A stretch of DNA of 64,000 nt from Fimbriimonadaceae bacterium. Lineage in GTDB: Bacteria; Armatimonadota; Fimbriimonadia; Fimbriimonadales; Fimbriimonadaceae. The notes beneath the pieces were generated by a model. It had not been told where the DNA came from and made no database searches. It saw only the letters and a list, made by a program, of their open reading frames with translations. Each line of letters begins with the position of its first letter. Position 1 is the first letter of the stretch. The stretch covers positions 1-64,000 of the forward strand of contig JAIBBE010000022.1 of the NCBI GenBank assembly GCA_019694835.1, in the 5' to 3' direction. Made by a program: the position numbers and the translations under genes. Below, in pieces: positions 53,549-62,163 of the stretch.

Positions 53549-54499
53549 ATGCGACCTTTGATCATCTGCACGTTGGTGCTGCCCTTGGTGACCCTTGCGA
53601 ATGCGCCTCAGCCGCTCAAGTGGCTACGCGCTGCGGCTTACAGTCCTGATGGCCTGATGGTGGCAACTGCGGGGGATGAGAACGTTGTTCGCCTGTATGC
53701 GGTCGAATCCGGCGAACTTCGGGCCTCACGAACCTTGCCTAAGGGAACCAATAGTTTCGTGACGCAGCTCGTTTGGCTTGGCGCGAACCGGATAGCGACC
53801 TCCGGTTCGGACGGGAAGGTCCGTGTGTTCGATGCAGGCAACCTCAAGGAACTGCGGTCATGGGCATCCGGATCATCCTACGTTTCCGGCATTGCAGCGC
53901 CCAAATCCGGGTCGGTGGTCGCGACGAGCAGCTACGACAACTTGGCGAAAACCTGGGATTCGTCGACGGGCAAGCTGAAGAGAAAATTCAGCGGACTGAG
54001 ATCAGACGCCTATGCCGTCGCCATGAGCCGAGACGGCAAGTTCGTCGCCTCGGGCGGACCGGACGGGACGTGCCATATTTGGCGCGCGGCTGACGGAGTG
54101 CTTGTTCGCAAGCTGAAGCCGGGCCAAGTGATGTCCATCGCGTTCAGCCCCGACGGGAAGTACATTGCCGCGGATGGCAGCTACACCAAATATTACGTTT
54201 ACGAGATTTCGACGGGCAAGCTGATTCTGTCTCAGCCCACCGATCAAGCGAAGATCATCACCGGTCTCGCCTTCAGCCCGGACTCTAAGCTTCTGGCGAT
54301 CGGGGACTATGCCCAGCAGGCCAACGTCGTGGACCTAACTGGCGAGCTCAAGGCCGTTCTCGTCGGCCACAAGGAGAATTTATCGAGCGTCGAGTTTAGC
54401 CCGGACGGCAAGCAACTCCTCACCGGTAGCTTCGACGGTACGGCCAAGATCTGGGACATCGAGTCGGGCACGTGCCTCAAGACCCTCGGCGGCAAGTGA
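53549..54499 (+). CDS. Secreted WD40-repeat protein
   Basis: A 316-residue exported protein: signal peptide MRPLIICTLVLPLVTLANA, then seven WD40-type blades with recurring SPDGK and a GTAKIWD/GTCHIW ending (for example FSPDGKQLLTGSFDGTAKIW). The blades form a closed propeller, a protein-interaction platform in the periplasm or on the surface. It has no partner domain. A 7-codon upstream extension is possible, but the chosen ATG gives a clean signal peptide and has a -10 box 7 nt upstream. Confidence 0.9.
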   Translation: MRPLIICTLVLPLVTLANAPQPLKWLRAAAYSPDGLMVATAGDENVVRLYAVESGELRASRTLPKGTNSFVTQLVWLGANRIATSGSDGKVRVFDAGNLKELRSWASGSSYVSGIAAPKSGSVVATSSYDNLAKTWDSSTGKLKRKFSGLRSDAYAVAMSRDGKFVASGGPDGTCHIWRAADGVLVRKLKPGQVMSIAFSPDGKYIAADGSYTKYYVYEISTGKLILSQPTDQAKIITGLAFSPDSKLLAIGDYAQQANVVDLTGELKAVLVGHKENLSSVEFSPDGKQLLTGSFDGTAKIWDIESGTCLKTLGGK

Positions 54500-54566
54500 T
54501 CCCCGAGGGACCCTGACTGAGGGTTATAATGACCTTCTACATTCCCGCAACGGAGCGAAAAAGGAT

Positions 54567-56639
54567 TTGAAACAGTACCCAGCCGATAAGATTCGAAACG
54601 TCGCCATTGTAGGCCACGGCGGGTCGGGCAAGACGATGCTCGTCGAGCACTTGCTCTTCACCGCCGGAGCCACTGACCGGGTTGGAGCCGTCGATGCTGG
54701 CACGAGCCAGAGCGACCATGACCCCCTCGAGATTCGCCGCAAGATCAGCCTCAGCGCGAGCGTCCTGCCCATCGAGTGGCATGACCACAAGATCAACTTG
54801 ATCGACGTCCCCGGCTATCCCGATTTCATCGGTGATCTCCATGCGGTGGCCCAGGTCGTCGAGGCGATGATCATCGTGTGCGAAGCCAAGAAAGACATCG
54901 ACGTGGGTTTCGATCTCGCCTGGGAAGTCGCGGAAAAGCATGGGCTCGCTCGCTGCATCTTCGTCAACAAGCTCGAGCGGGATAACGCGGACTACGAGGG
55001 ATTGATCAACACGCTGCACGAGCGCTACGGAAGCAAGATCGTCAACGTCCAGATACCGATCGGCCACCAAGCCGCCTTCAGCGGCGTCCTCGACTTGCTC
55101 AACATGAAGGTTTATAAAGGAAAGGACCGGGGCGTCGAGATCGAAGAAGTACCGTCAGGCTACGCTGAGGCCGCCAGCGAGCGCCGCGAGAAGATGATGG
55201 ACGCCGCCGCGGAGGGCGACGACGAGCTGATGATGAAGTACCTCGATGGTCAGCAACTGACCGCCGAGGAGATCGAGCATGGATTACTCGTCGGAACCGA
55301 GACCGGTCGCGTCGTTCCCGTGCTTCTCGGCTCGGCCCTGAGCGGAATCGGCGTTGCGACGCTGCTCGACCGCATCATCGGCGAATTGCCGAGCCCAAGC
55401 GAAGTTCCGAAGGCATTCGATGGACGCGAGTACAAGCCCGATCCCTCAGCGCCGCTCGCTGCCTACGTCTTCAAATCAACGGCGGACCCGTACGTCGGCA
55501 AAATCAACTTCGTGCGTATCTTCCAGGGCACCTTGAAGGTCGACGATCACGTGTGGAACGTGAACAAGGAAAAGGACGAAAGGGTCCACAACCTGTTCTT
55601 CCCGCACGGCAAGGGTCAGGAAGCAGCAACCGAGATCGTCGCCGGTGATATCTGCGCCATTGCGAAGCTCCAGGTCACGGGCACCTGCGACACGCTCTCG
55701 ACTCAGAAGGATAAGCTCGTGGTTCCCCCGATCGAGTTTCCGGAGCCGATCTATCGCATCGCGATCAAACCGGTCAGCAAGCCCGACGAAGATAAACTCG
55801 GGCCCGCCCTCATGAAGATCCTGGATGAGGATCCGACCCTTCGCTATGTCCGCGACCCCACGCTGCATCAGGAAATCCTCGAGGGCATGGGCGACATCCA
55901 CCTCGATAGTGCGATCGAGAAACTGAAGTCCCGATTTGGCGTGAACGTCACGACCGAGGACGCCAAGGTTCCCTACAAGGAGACCATTCGATCCAGCGCC
56001 AAGGCTCAGGGTCGCCATAAGAGGCAAACCGGAGGCAAGGGGCAGTTCGGCGATTGCTGGCTGGAACTGGCACCGCTGGAGCGGGGCTCCGGATTCCAGT
56101 TCGAGAACAAGGTCGTTGGCGGGGCGATTCCGAAGAACTTCATTCCAGCCGTTGAAAAAGGTGTCCGCGAAACCCTCGAAAAGGGCTTCCTTGCCGGGTA
56201 CGAAGTCGTCGATGTGAGAGCCACTGTCTATGACGGAAGCTATCACGACGTTGACTCGAGCGAGCAGGCATTCAAGCTCGCCGCCGCCATCGCCTTCAAG
56301 GCGGCCGCCACGAATGCGCAACCGGTCATTCTCGAGCCGGTGCTTCAACTCGAAGTCGACGTGCCCGACGAGTGCGTGGGCGACGTCGTCGGCGATCTCA
56401 ACGGTCGTAGGGGCCGTCTTCAAGGCATGGACCCATCCGCACCGGGCAAAACAGCCGTTCGCGCTCAAGTGCCGCTGGCCACGATGGGGCGATATGCTCT
56501 CGATCTGCGCTCGATCACGAAGGGGCGAGGACGATTCAAGCAGTCCTTCTCGCACTACGACGAGATGCCCCATCCGGATGCCCAGTCGCTCATCAAGGAA
56601 TACGAAGCCAAGAGAGCTGCACACGAGGAAGAACACTAG
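54567..56639 (+). CDS. EF-G-like translation GTPase (paralogue)
   Basis: A 690-residue protein with all five EF-G domains. The G1 motif is GHGGSGKT (16-23) instead of GHVDAGKT. The G3 motif is DVPGYPDF, with Tyr in place of the catalytic His of DTPGHVDF, and G4 is NKLE. Domains II-V are intact (ISGSLGVGDEV-like region, then LQVTGTCDTLST, EPIYRIAIKPVSKPDEDKLGPAL and the C-terminal RRGRLQGMDPS). These changes define the EF-G-like (FusA2-type) group, whose role in translation is uncertain. TTG start; a leadered promoter (TATAAT near 54524) precedes it. Confidence 0.9.
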   Translation: MKQYPADKIRNVAIVGHGGSGKTMLVEHLLFTAGATDRVGAVDAGTSQSDHDPLEIRRKISLSASVLPIEWHDHKINLIDVPGYPDFIGDLHAVAQVVEAMIIVCEAKKDIDVGFDLAWEVAEKHGLARCIFVNKLERDNADYEGLINTLHERYGSKIVNVQIPIGHQAAFSGVLDLLNMKVYKGKDRGVEIEEVPSGYAEAASERREKMMDAAAEGDDELMMKYLDGQQLTAEEIEHGLLVGTETGRVVPVLLGSALSGIGVATLLDRIIGELPSPSEVPKAFDGREYKPDPSAPLAAYVFKSTADPYVGKINFVRIFQGTLKVDDHVWNVNKEKDERVHNLFFPHGKGQEAATEIVAGDICAIAKLQVTGTCDTLSTQKDKLVVPPIEFPEPIYRIAIKPVSKPDEDKLGPALMKILDEDPTLRYVRDPTLHQEILEGMGDIHLDSAIEKLKSRFGVNVTTEDAKVPYKETIRSSAKAQGRHKRQTGGKGQFGDCWLELAPLERGSGFQFENKVVGGAIPKNFIPAVEKGVRETLEKGFLAGYEVVDVRATVYDGSYHDVDSSEQAFKLAAAIAFKAAATNAQPVILEPVLQLEVDVPDECVGDVVGDLNGRRGRLQGMDPSAPGKTAVRAQVPLATMGRYALDLRSITKGRGRFKQSFSHYDEMPHPDAQSLIKEYEAKRAAHEEEH

Positions 56640-56647
56640 GGGTAAAT

Positions 56648-56706
56648 GGGGCGAAATTCGGCTCAAAAAGAGTCGAACCCAATCGCCCCTCCGCCTCGTC
56701 TTTTTG
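56648..56706 (+). terminator. Rho-independent terminator after the EF-G-like gene
   Basis: An outer stem GGGGCGA/TCGCCCC (56648-56654, 56683-56689) encloses an inner TTCGGCTC/GAGTCGAA hairpin. TTTTT follows at about 56700. The gap between stem and T-run is longer than usual. Confidence 0.55.
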
Positions 56707-56781
56707 CTTGACGCTTCGCCGTGCTTGCGATGGGGCTATACTTAGCGCTAACAGGATGTTTCGCCAGGAGTCAGATAGGTG

Positions 56782-58113
56782 ATGAAGGATTCAATGAAGT
56801 GGGTGGTTGGTCTCGTCGGTGCGGTGGTTTTGGCCGGATGTGGTGGTAGCGGAGACGGTCGCACTCCACCTCCACCGCCTGGCCCCGATCGCTCGGTGCC
56901 CACCGTCGTCCTCGGAGAGCAGTCGGCAGTTACCACCACGTTCATCACGGGTCAGGGGCGGCGTGCCCCCGGTTCGCTGTCCGCGGTAATCGGCCACCTC
57001 CAGTACCAAAACAGCATCGACGACATCATTCCGAAACTGGATCAAACGGTCTATCCGGATATGATCTTGGGTCTGGATCGCTACACCGTCAACAGCCGAA
57101 CCATTGCCGCGACGGTTCCGTCAGACCAGGGCTCCAAGCTCTTCCGCGAGTTCCCGCTCGAAGTCTTTAGCCTGCTTCAGGAAGACGACTTCGGCAACTT
57201 CAATACGATCACGACCTCGGCACCAGCCCTTCTCGTCGAACCGCCCCTGAATCTCCAGTTGCGCCTGTTCCGGGGACGATATGCTTCGGTTCAGATGAGC
57301 CTGGACGACTCGATCCTCAACTTCGACTTCGGTCTCGGGCAAGTCATTTTTGATCGCACTCTGTTCGAAGATCGAAACTACGACTTCCGAACCGGAGCAA
57401 TCACCAGCTTTATCGGCGACTATGTGGCGTTCGATTTGAGCGCTGCCAACGTCGATGTCCGCCCGCTCATGTCCAACGGCACACCCGCCGACATGGTGCT
57501 CTTCAGCGGCGACGGCATCGCGATGAGCCAGGGCTTCGGCTTCGATGGTTCGTTCGAACTGCTTGATCCGGTTCGTGTCGAGCAGGGAATCATCCGCCCC
57601 GGCACCGTCATCGGCGGCGTCAAAACTGCGGGTATCTACTCGCTCCTCGAACTCGATCCGCGCGACCTCGATGGCCTGCTCAAGATCACATCGATCCAAG
57701 GTCCGTGGCGACCCCACAAGGACGTCTTCAAGGCCGTTCCTCCGTTCGCGATGGTTGCCTTCCCAAGCAGCGACGACAATTTCGAGCAGCGCCTCGTGAT
57801 GTGGAAGCAGAACGCGGATGGCGATGTGACCGATATGTGGCAGGGCGTGGTCCGCTACGAAGATGCCGGCAGCAACGCGCCGAGCCAAGGCACCTTCCAA
57901 CTCTGGCCGATCGGGCAGATCGACGACGCCGACCCCGCCAACGAGGTCCAGGGCACCGTCAACAACCTGATCTCCAACCCGAACTACGAAACGATCAATG
58001 GCCAGCGCATCCTGACCGGATACACCGTCGTGAAGGGCGAGTACAACGTGACCGCGCAGAGTGCCCCTTGGTACTTCCCGAACCAGGGCGGATTTGTCGT
58101 CTTCCGACGCTAA
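56782..58113 (+). CDS. Lipoprotein heading the UBact/proteasome operon
   Basis: A 443-residue protein with a lipoprotein signal (MKWVVGLVGAVVLAGC at residues 5-20), then a GGSGDGRTPPPPPGPDRS linker. The body is beta-strand-rich with aromatic strands (YASVQMSLDDSILNFDFGLG, FDGSFELLDPVRVEQGIIRPG) and ends in WYFPNQGGFVVF. No enzyme motif. The start may be this ATG or the adjacent GTG (56779), both served by AGGAG at 56766. Its TAA shares one base with the ATG of the Dop/PafA gene (TAATG), so it is translationally coupled to the proteasome operon, although it should be at the membrane. A TATACT promoter-like box is at 56737. Confidence 0.85.
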   Translation: MKDSMKWVVGLVGAVVLAGCGGSGDGRTPPPPPGPDRSVPTVVLGEQSAVTTTFITGQGRRAPGSLSAVIGHLQYQNSIDDIIPKLDQTVYPDMILGLDRYTVNSRTIAATVPSDQGSKLFREFPLEVFSLLQEDDFGNFNTITTSAPALLVEPPLNLQLRLFRGRYASVQMSLDDSILNFDFGLGQVIFDRTLFEDRNYDFRTGAITSFIGDYVAFDLSAANVDVRPLMSNGTPADMVLFSGDGIAMSQGFGFDGSFELLDPVRVEQGIIRPGTVIGGVKTAGIYSLLELDPRDLDGLLKITSIQGPWRPHKDVFKAVPPFAMVAFPSSDDNFEQRLVMWKQNADGDVTDMWQGVVRYEDAGSNAPSQGTFQLWPIGQIDDADPANEVQGTVNNLISNPNYETINGQRILTGYTVVKGEYNVTAQSAPWYFPNQGGFVVFRR

Positions 58114-59603
58114 TGCTGCCCAGTTGGCTCCTCGCCGGGATCGAGACCGAGTACGGTCTCTGGATCGAGGGACGAGGAGCCGACAGCCAGGTCAACGATT
58201 CGATGATGCTCGTCCGGGGTTACCCGGACGAGCATTTTGCTGGCTGGGACTATCGCTTCGAATCCCCTCGCGCAGACCTGCGGGGTTTTCGCCTCGAGCA
58301 CCTCGCCGTCGATCCCGAAGACGCGAAGTTCGACGCCGGGAAGTCTTACGGAACCTCCCAAGACGTCCGATCCGACCGAATCCTGCCCAACGGCGCTCGG
58401 TTCTACAACGACCACGGCCACCCCGAATACGCGACCCCCGAGTGCCGTCGCCTCGACGACCTCGTCCGCCACGATCTTGCTGGGGAGCAAGTGGTCCTCC
58501 GCGCGGCCCAAGCCTTCGCCGAGCAGGAAGGGCTGGAAGTCAAAGTCTACAAGAACAACACCGACTTCCACGGCGCGTCGTACGGAACCCACGAGAGCTA
58601 TCTGGTCCCTCGGCGGCTTGGATTCGAGGCCGTCTACCGCGCAGTGGTCCCGATCCTCGTGGCTCGCCAAGTGCTCTGTGGAGCCGGGAAGGTGGGCTCC
58701 GAAACGGGCGGGTGGTGCGACTTTCAACTCTCGGCTCGCGCCGACTTCTTCGTCGAACCCTACAACGCCGAGACGCTCTTCCGGCGCCCCGTCTTCAATA
58801 CCCGTGACGAACCGCACGCCGATCCGCGCGAGTGGATGCGGCTCCATGTCATCTGTGGCGACGCCAACCGCATCCCCTCCTGCACGCGCCGCAAGGTCGG
58901 CCTCGTCCAGATGGCGGTGGCGTTGGCGAGCGTGGACCAAGCCCCGGTTTGGCGACTCCGCGACCCGGTCCGCGCGTTCCAATCGATCAGCCGAGGCTGG
59001 ATCGGTGGCGACCGCGAGTTCAAGATCGAGCTTGATGGCGCTTCCTGGACCACCGCTCGCCACATCATCGAGTCCTATCTCGCGGCGTTCGAAGCGGTCT
59101 TCGGACTCCAACCGGAAACGGAGTACGCCCAGGTCGCCACCGAATCCAGGGCCCTGCTTGAGGACCTCACCGAATGCCCCGAACGCTTCGCCCAGCACGT
59201 GGATTGGGCGGCCAAGTTCGCGATGCTGGACGCCTATCGAGAGTCCGAGGGCCTCAACTGGAAAGCTCCCATCATGCAGAGCCTCGACCTCGAATATCAC
59301 AACGTCGATCCGGAGGAAAGCTTGTTTGAGGCCCTCGTCCAGTCCGAGCAAGACGAGTCGGTTCCGGAGATCAGCGGCCTCCTGGAAGCCCCTGAAAACT
59401 CACGCGCGATGGCCCGGGGTCTCGCCGCGAGCCGCTTCAAGGATCACCTGGTGACCGCCACCTGGGCCGCCCTGACCTTCGAGGTGGACGGTCAGCAGCA
59501 CGAAATCCATCTCGATCCGACAAAATCCTATCCGGCGGAACTCCGCGAAATCGATGACGTAGGACGATTCATAGCCCGACTCAAGGAAATCGAAGCAACA
59601 TGA
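58113..59603 (+). CDS. Dop/PafA-family protein (Pup/UBact deamidase or ligase)
   Basis: A 496-residue member of the carboxylate-amine ligase superfamily that acts on prokaryotic ubiquitin-like proteins. Recognised landmarks are the ATP/Mg site GIETEYG (9-15), NDHGHPEYATPECRR, KNNTDFHGASYGTHESYLVPR (in parts), the Arg-rich nucleotide segment RLHVICGDANRIPSCTRRKVG and a C-terminal small domain. Dop removes or deamidates the C-terminal Gln; PafA ligates the tag to lysines. Which one this is cannot be told without alignment of the Dop-specific loop. It overlaps the lipoprotein gene by 1 nt and the UBact gene by 4 nt. Confidence 0.93.
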   Translation: MLPSWLLAGIETEYGLWIEGRGADSQVNDSMMLVRGYPDEHFAGWDYRFESPRADLRGFRLEHLAVDPEDAKFDAGKSYGTSQDVRSDRILPNGARFYNDHGHPEYATPECRRLDDLVRHDLAGEQVVLRAAQAFAEQEGLEVKVYKNNTDFHGASYGTHESYLVPRRLGFEAVYRAVVPILVARQVLCGAGKVGSETGGWCDFQLSARADFFVEPYNAETLFRRPVFNTRDEPHADPREWMRLHVICGDANRIPSCTRRKVGLVQMAVALASVDQAPVWRLRDPVRAFQSISRGWIGGDREFKIELDGASWTTARHIIESYLAAFEAVFGLQPETEYAQVATESRALLEDLTECPERFAQHVDWAAKFAMLDAYRESEGLNWKAPIMQSLDLEYHNVDPEESLFEALVQSEQDESVPEISGLLEAPENSRAMARGLAASRFKDHLVTATWAALTFEVDGQQHEIHLDPTKSYPAELREIDDVGRFIARLKEIEAT

Positions 59604-59785
59604 TCATCAAGGCCGACCGAACCACCCGACCGATGCCGTCCGAGCCCGAGCGCAAGCTCGGCGACGATGGCGGCCCCAACAAGCCGGACCTCAAGAAGCC
59701 CGCCGGCCCCAACGAACTGCTCAAGCGCATGAAGAAAGTCGACCCCGAGCAGGCCAAGAAATATCGCCAGCGGTCGGGCCAATGA
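59600..59785 (+). CDS. ubact: Ubiquitin-like protein UBact (Pup-like)
   Basis: A 61-residue, highly charged, probably disordered modifier. The first 40 residues are Pro/Asp/Lys-rich (PSEPERKLGDDGGPN, LKKPAGPNELLKRMKK). The C-terminus KVDPEQAKKYRQRSGQ matches the UBact signature ending in Gly-Gln, analogous to Pup's GGQ. A terminal Gln implies deamidation to Glu before ligation. The helix-forming LLKRMKKVD segment corresponds to the region that engages the proteasomal ATPase. ATG overlaps the upstream stop (ATGA), and its own stop overlaps the PrcB start (ATGA). Confidence 0.95.
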   Translation: MIIKADRTTRPMPSEPERKLGDDGGPNKPDLKKPAGPNELLKRMKKVDPEQAKKYRQRSGQ

Positions 59786-60576
59786 TCGAGATCAAGCCCA
59801 AGACCTTCTTCGATCTCGTCGGCTGGGGGCAGGGAAGCGACCAAAGTACTTTCGCCGTCCCGGCGATCCCACCGCGTACTTTCGCCCACCCAACCGGCCC
59901 CGAAGAGACCCACGGAACCACCGTCCTCTCCCTGCGCTATGACGGCGGCGTCCTGACGCTCGCCGACCGCCGCGCCACGATGGGCAACCTCGTCATGTAC
60001 GACCATGCCGAAAAGATCCTGCCACTCGATGACTGCACCGTCGTCGCCATCAGCGGCTCCTTCGCCCGCTCGATCGAGGTCTGCCGCCTCCTCAAGCACA
60101 GCTTCAAGTATTACAAGCGGATGCACCTGAACGACATGTCGCTCGAAGGCAAGCTGCAGGAAATCTCGAAAGCCCTCGCCGGAAACCTCCCGATGGCCAT
60201 GCAAGGCATCGGCATCTTCCTCCCCATCGTCGCCGCTCGCGACCCCAAAACCGGCGAGTTCGATGTGTACTTCTTCGACGGTGCCGGAGCCCGGTTCCAG
60301 AACGCCGATTACGCCTGCGCCGGTTCGGGTTCAGAGCGCATTCGCGGCATCTTCGAGTACCTGGTCCGCACCGAAGGCCCCTGGCGCACCCGCCCCCTGA
60401 AGGATGTCCTGCGCGATGGCCTGCGCATGCTCGACATCGCCGCCGACCTCGACTCCGCCACCGGCGGCTTCGCCAAAACCCTCCCCGCCGCCCGCATCCT
60501 CGACGCCGACGGCAACCGCGACCTCCCCGCCGAGATGCTGGACAAGGTGGCGGCTGAGGTTTTGGCGGGCCGGTGA
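59782..60576 (+). CDS. prcB: Proteasome beta subunit with repeat-containing propeptide
   Basis: A 264-residue Ntn hydrolase. Autocleavage after His44-Gly45 would expose Thr46 (HGTTVLSLRY) as the catalytic N-terminus; Asp and Lys of the active site are in TLADRRATMGN and MYDHAEKI. The rest follows the beta-subunit fold, with FFDGAGARFQNADYACAGSGSERIRGIFEYL (in parts). The 45-residue propeptide carries residues 22-36 encoded by a family C palindromic repeat (59846-59887), in frame. The expected alpha subunit (PrcA), the ATPase ring and a second Dop/PafA homologue are not in the window. Confidence 0.93.
   Translation: MIEIKPKTFFDLVGWGQGSDQSTFAVPAIPPRTFAHPTGPEETHGTTVLSLRYDGGVLTLADRRATMGNLVMYDHAEKILPLDDCTVVAISGSFARSIEVCRLLKHSFKYYKRMHLNDMSLEGKLQEISKALAGNLPMAMQGIGIFLPIVAARDPKTGEFDVYFFDGAGARFQNADYACAGSGSERIRGIFEYLVRTEGPWRTRPLKDVLRDGLRMLDIAADLDSATGGFAKTLPAARILDADGNRDLPAEMLDKVAAEVLAGR
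59846..59887 (+). repeat. Family C repeat inside prcB
   Basis: 59846-59866 matches the left arm of the hairpin at 51408 (starts GTACTTTCGCCGTCCCGG), followed by a second partial copy GTACTTTCGCC at 59876-59886. It is read in frame through the PrcB propeptide. Confidence 0.85.
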
Positions 60577-60600
60577 TGCGGCCTTGATAGGCTGGATGAA

Positions 60601-60669
60601 CGTCGGCACGAACCATCCGACGGCTACCCTCGTGAGTTTCCGGTAGCCGTCGGATGGTTCGTGCCGACG
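60601..60669. repeat. Perfect 28-bp inverted repeat
   Basis: 60601-60628 (CGTCGGCACGAACCATCC...) and 60642-60669 (...GGATGGTTCGTGCCGACG) are exact reverse complements around a 13-nt loop. It starts 25 bp after the prcB stop. No T-run follows, so it is not a classic terminator. Confidence 0.95.
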
Positions 60670-60820
60670 CCCATCCGCCACCTAGCTCCCCCAGGAATTC
60701 AAGTGCGCGTGAGTTTCCTTACGAGGAGTGCCACCTGCGACGGCTCGCCCTCAGGCTTACTCCCCCTCGGCGCAGCCTCGTTCCTCCTCGCGCAGATCCC
60801 CCTCACGGGAGTCAAGGAGC

Positions 60821-61410
60821 CGCTCCCGTCGCCCCGATGAATGGCGGGGAGAGGGGTTGGGGGGTGAGGGGCTCCGGTCCGGCTCCCTCTCCTGCGCCCA
60901 CAAACCTTGGCCATCCGAAGCAGCGGCGGCGGAGGAGAGGGTTGGGGAGAGGTCCAGGCGAGAATCAGCAGGCGAGCGGTTCCCCGAATGCCGGCGTGAC
61001 GCCAGCGCTCCCGTCGCCCCGATGAATGGCGGGGCGAAGGGTGGGGGGTGAGGGGCTCCGGTCCGGCTCCCTCTCCTGCGCCCACAAGCCTCGGCCATCC
61101 GAAGCAGCGGCGGCGGAGGAGAGGGTTGGGGAGAGGTCCAGGCGAGAATCAGCAGCTGAGCGCTTCTCCGCATGCCGGCGGGACACCGGCGCCCCCCTCT
61201 CCCCGATGAATGGCGGGGAGAGGGGTTGGGGGTGGGGGCTCCGGTCCGGCTCCCTCTCCTGCGCCCACAAACCTCGGCCATCCGAAGCAGCGGCGGCGGA
61301 GGAGAGGGTTGGGGAGAGGTCCAGGCGAGAATCAGCAGGCGAGCGGTTCCCTGAATGCCGGCGGGGACGCCAGCGCTTCCGTCGCCCCGATGCATAGCGG
61401 GAGAGGGGGT
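60821..61410. repeat. About 184-bp tandem repeat array in a gene-free stretch
   Basis: The 60577-61417 interval has no supported gene. Three full units and a partial fourth repeat at 185, 184 and 184 bp; the landmark GATGAATGGCGGGG (or a variant) begins near 60837, 61022, 61206 and 61390. Each unit contains CTCCGGTCCGGCTCCC, GGAGAGGGTTGGGGAGAGGT and AATCAGCAG. Open frames across it are by-products of GC richness and repetition. Confidence 0.9.
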
Positions 61411-61417
61411 TCCCGGA

Positions 61418-62047
61418 CTAGACTTCCGCGACCCCAATCCTCAACAACATCGTCGCCTGACCCGTCGACGCCCGCACGAAGCGGAACGCGAAGGCGTAGG
61501 CGCCGGGCTCCAAATCGACAAACAACGAAGCCCCATCGAACGTGTGGAACGCGAGCGATTTGTAATCTCGCCCGGGCAGGCGGCGGATGTTCTTCAGCGG
61601 CTGCACCAAGAGCTCGGTCAGGGTGTCGCTGGTGTTGTCGCCGCTCGCCGCAAATACAACCCCGCCCGGAGCGGCGGTCACCGAGACGTTGAACGAATCG
61701 CCGACGAAATCGGTCGAAGGTGGCCAAACCGGGATCGTGCCTCAGGGATCGATCTGGAGGAACTTCGTGGCGAGGCCGACGAACGCGTTCTTCGCGGTCG
61801 GGGAGTAGCGCTGCAGGGTTACCGGATCGACGCGCGAGAGGCCGTTCGCATAGCGCCGCCACGCCTCGACCTGCTCCAAGCTCAGCTCGTTCCACGCCGC
61901 GTTGGCCTGCACCATGCGCCCGGCACATGCGCGCACACTGGGTTGGACCGGGTACTTGTAGCGCTGCTTGCCCCGCACCGCCAGCCCCGCCCGCGTCCCG
62001 ACGAGCACCTCAGACCCCATCGCCCCGCGAACGTCCTGAAACGCCAT
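61418..62047 (-). pseudogene. Hypothetical gene interrupted by an in-frame TGA
   Basis: One continuous reading frame of 210 codons from ATG 62047 to a TAG at 61418 is broken by TGA at 61742-61744, after ...KFLQIDP and before GTIPVWPPST. Both halves look like genuine coding sequence: the first has MGSEVLVGTRAGLAVRGKQRY, a helical AWNELSLEQVEAWRRYANGL, the second beta-strand-rich ...FAFRFVRASTGQATMLLRIG. No selenocysteine element was evident. It is best read as a recent nonsense mutation, unless translation stops there normally and the second part is a separate remnant. Confidence 0.65.
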
Positions 62048-62163
62048 CCCCAACCGCGCCCGTGCCAAGCAACATCTTACTTTTGTGCGTCCTCTCCGAG
62101 ACCGCGCTGGACCAATTTGCCCTTGGGAGTAGGACTGGTTTTTGGGAGAACATCTAGAAGTTC

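Noticed and set aside
58110..59351. Minus-strand open frame antisense to the Dop/PafA gene
   Set aside because: The plus-strand gene has conserved motifs and overlapping start/stop coupling; the antisense frame has none.
60653..61437. Several overlapping open frames on both strands through the tandem array
   Set aside because: They repeat with the 184-bp unit, are low-complexity and have no start signals.
61742..61744. TGA as selenocysteine
   Set aside because: No SECIS-like hairpin was apparent and the family shows no redox motif, so a nonsense mutation is simpler.
61332..61928. Alternative longer reverse frame at this locus
   Set aside because: It runs into the tandem array and has Arg/Ala-rich shadow composition; the frame of the TGA-interrupted gene has protein-like composition.
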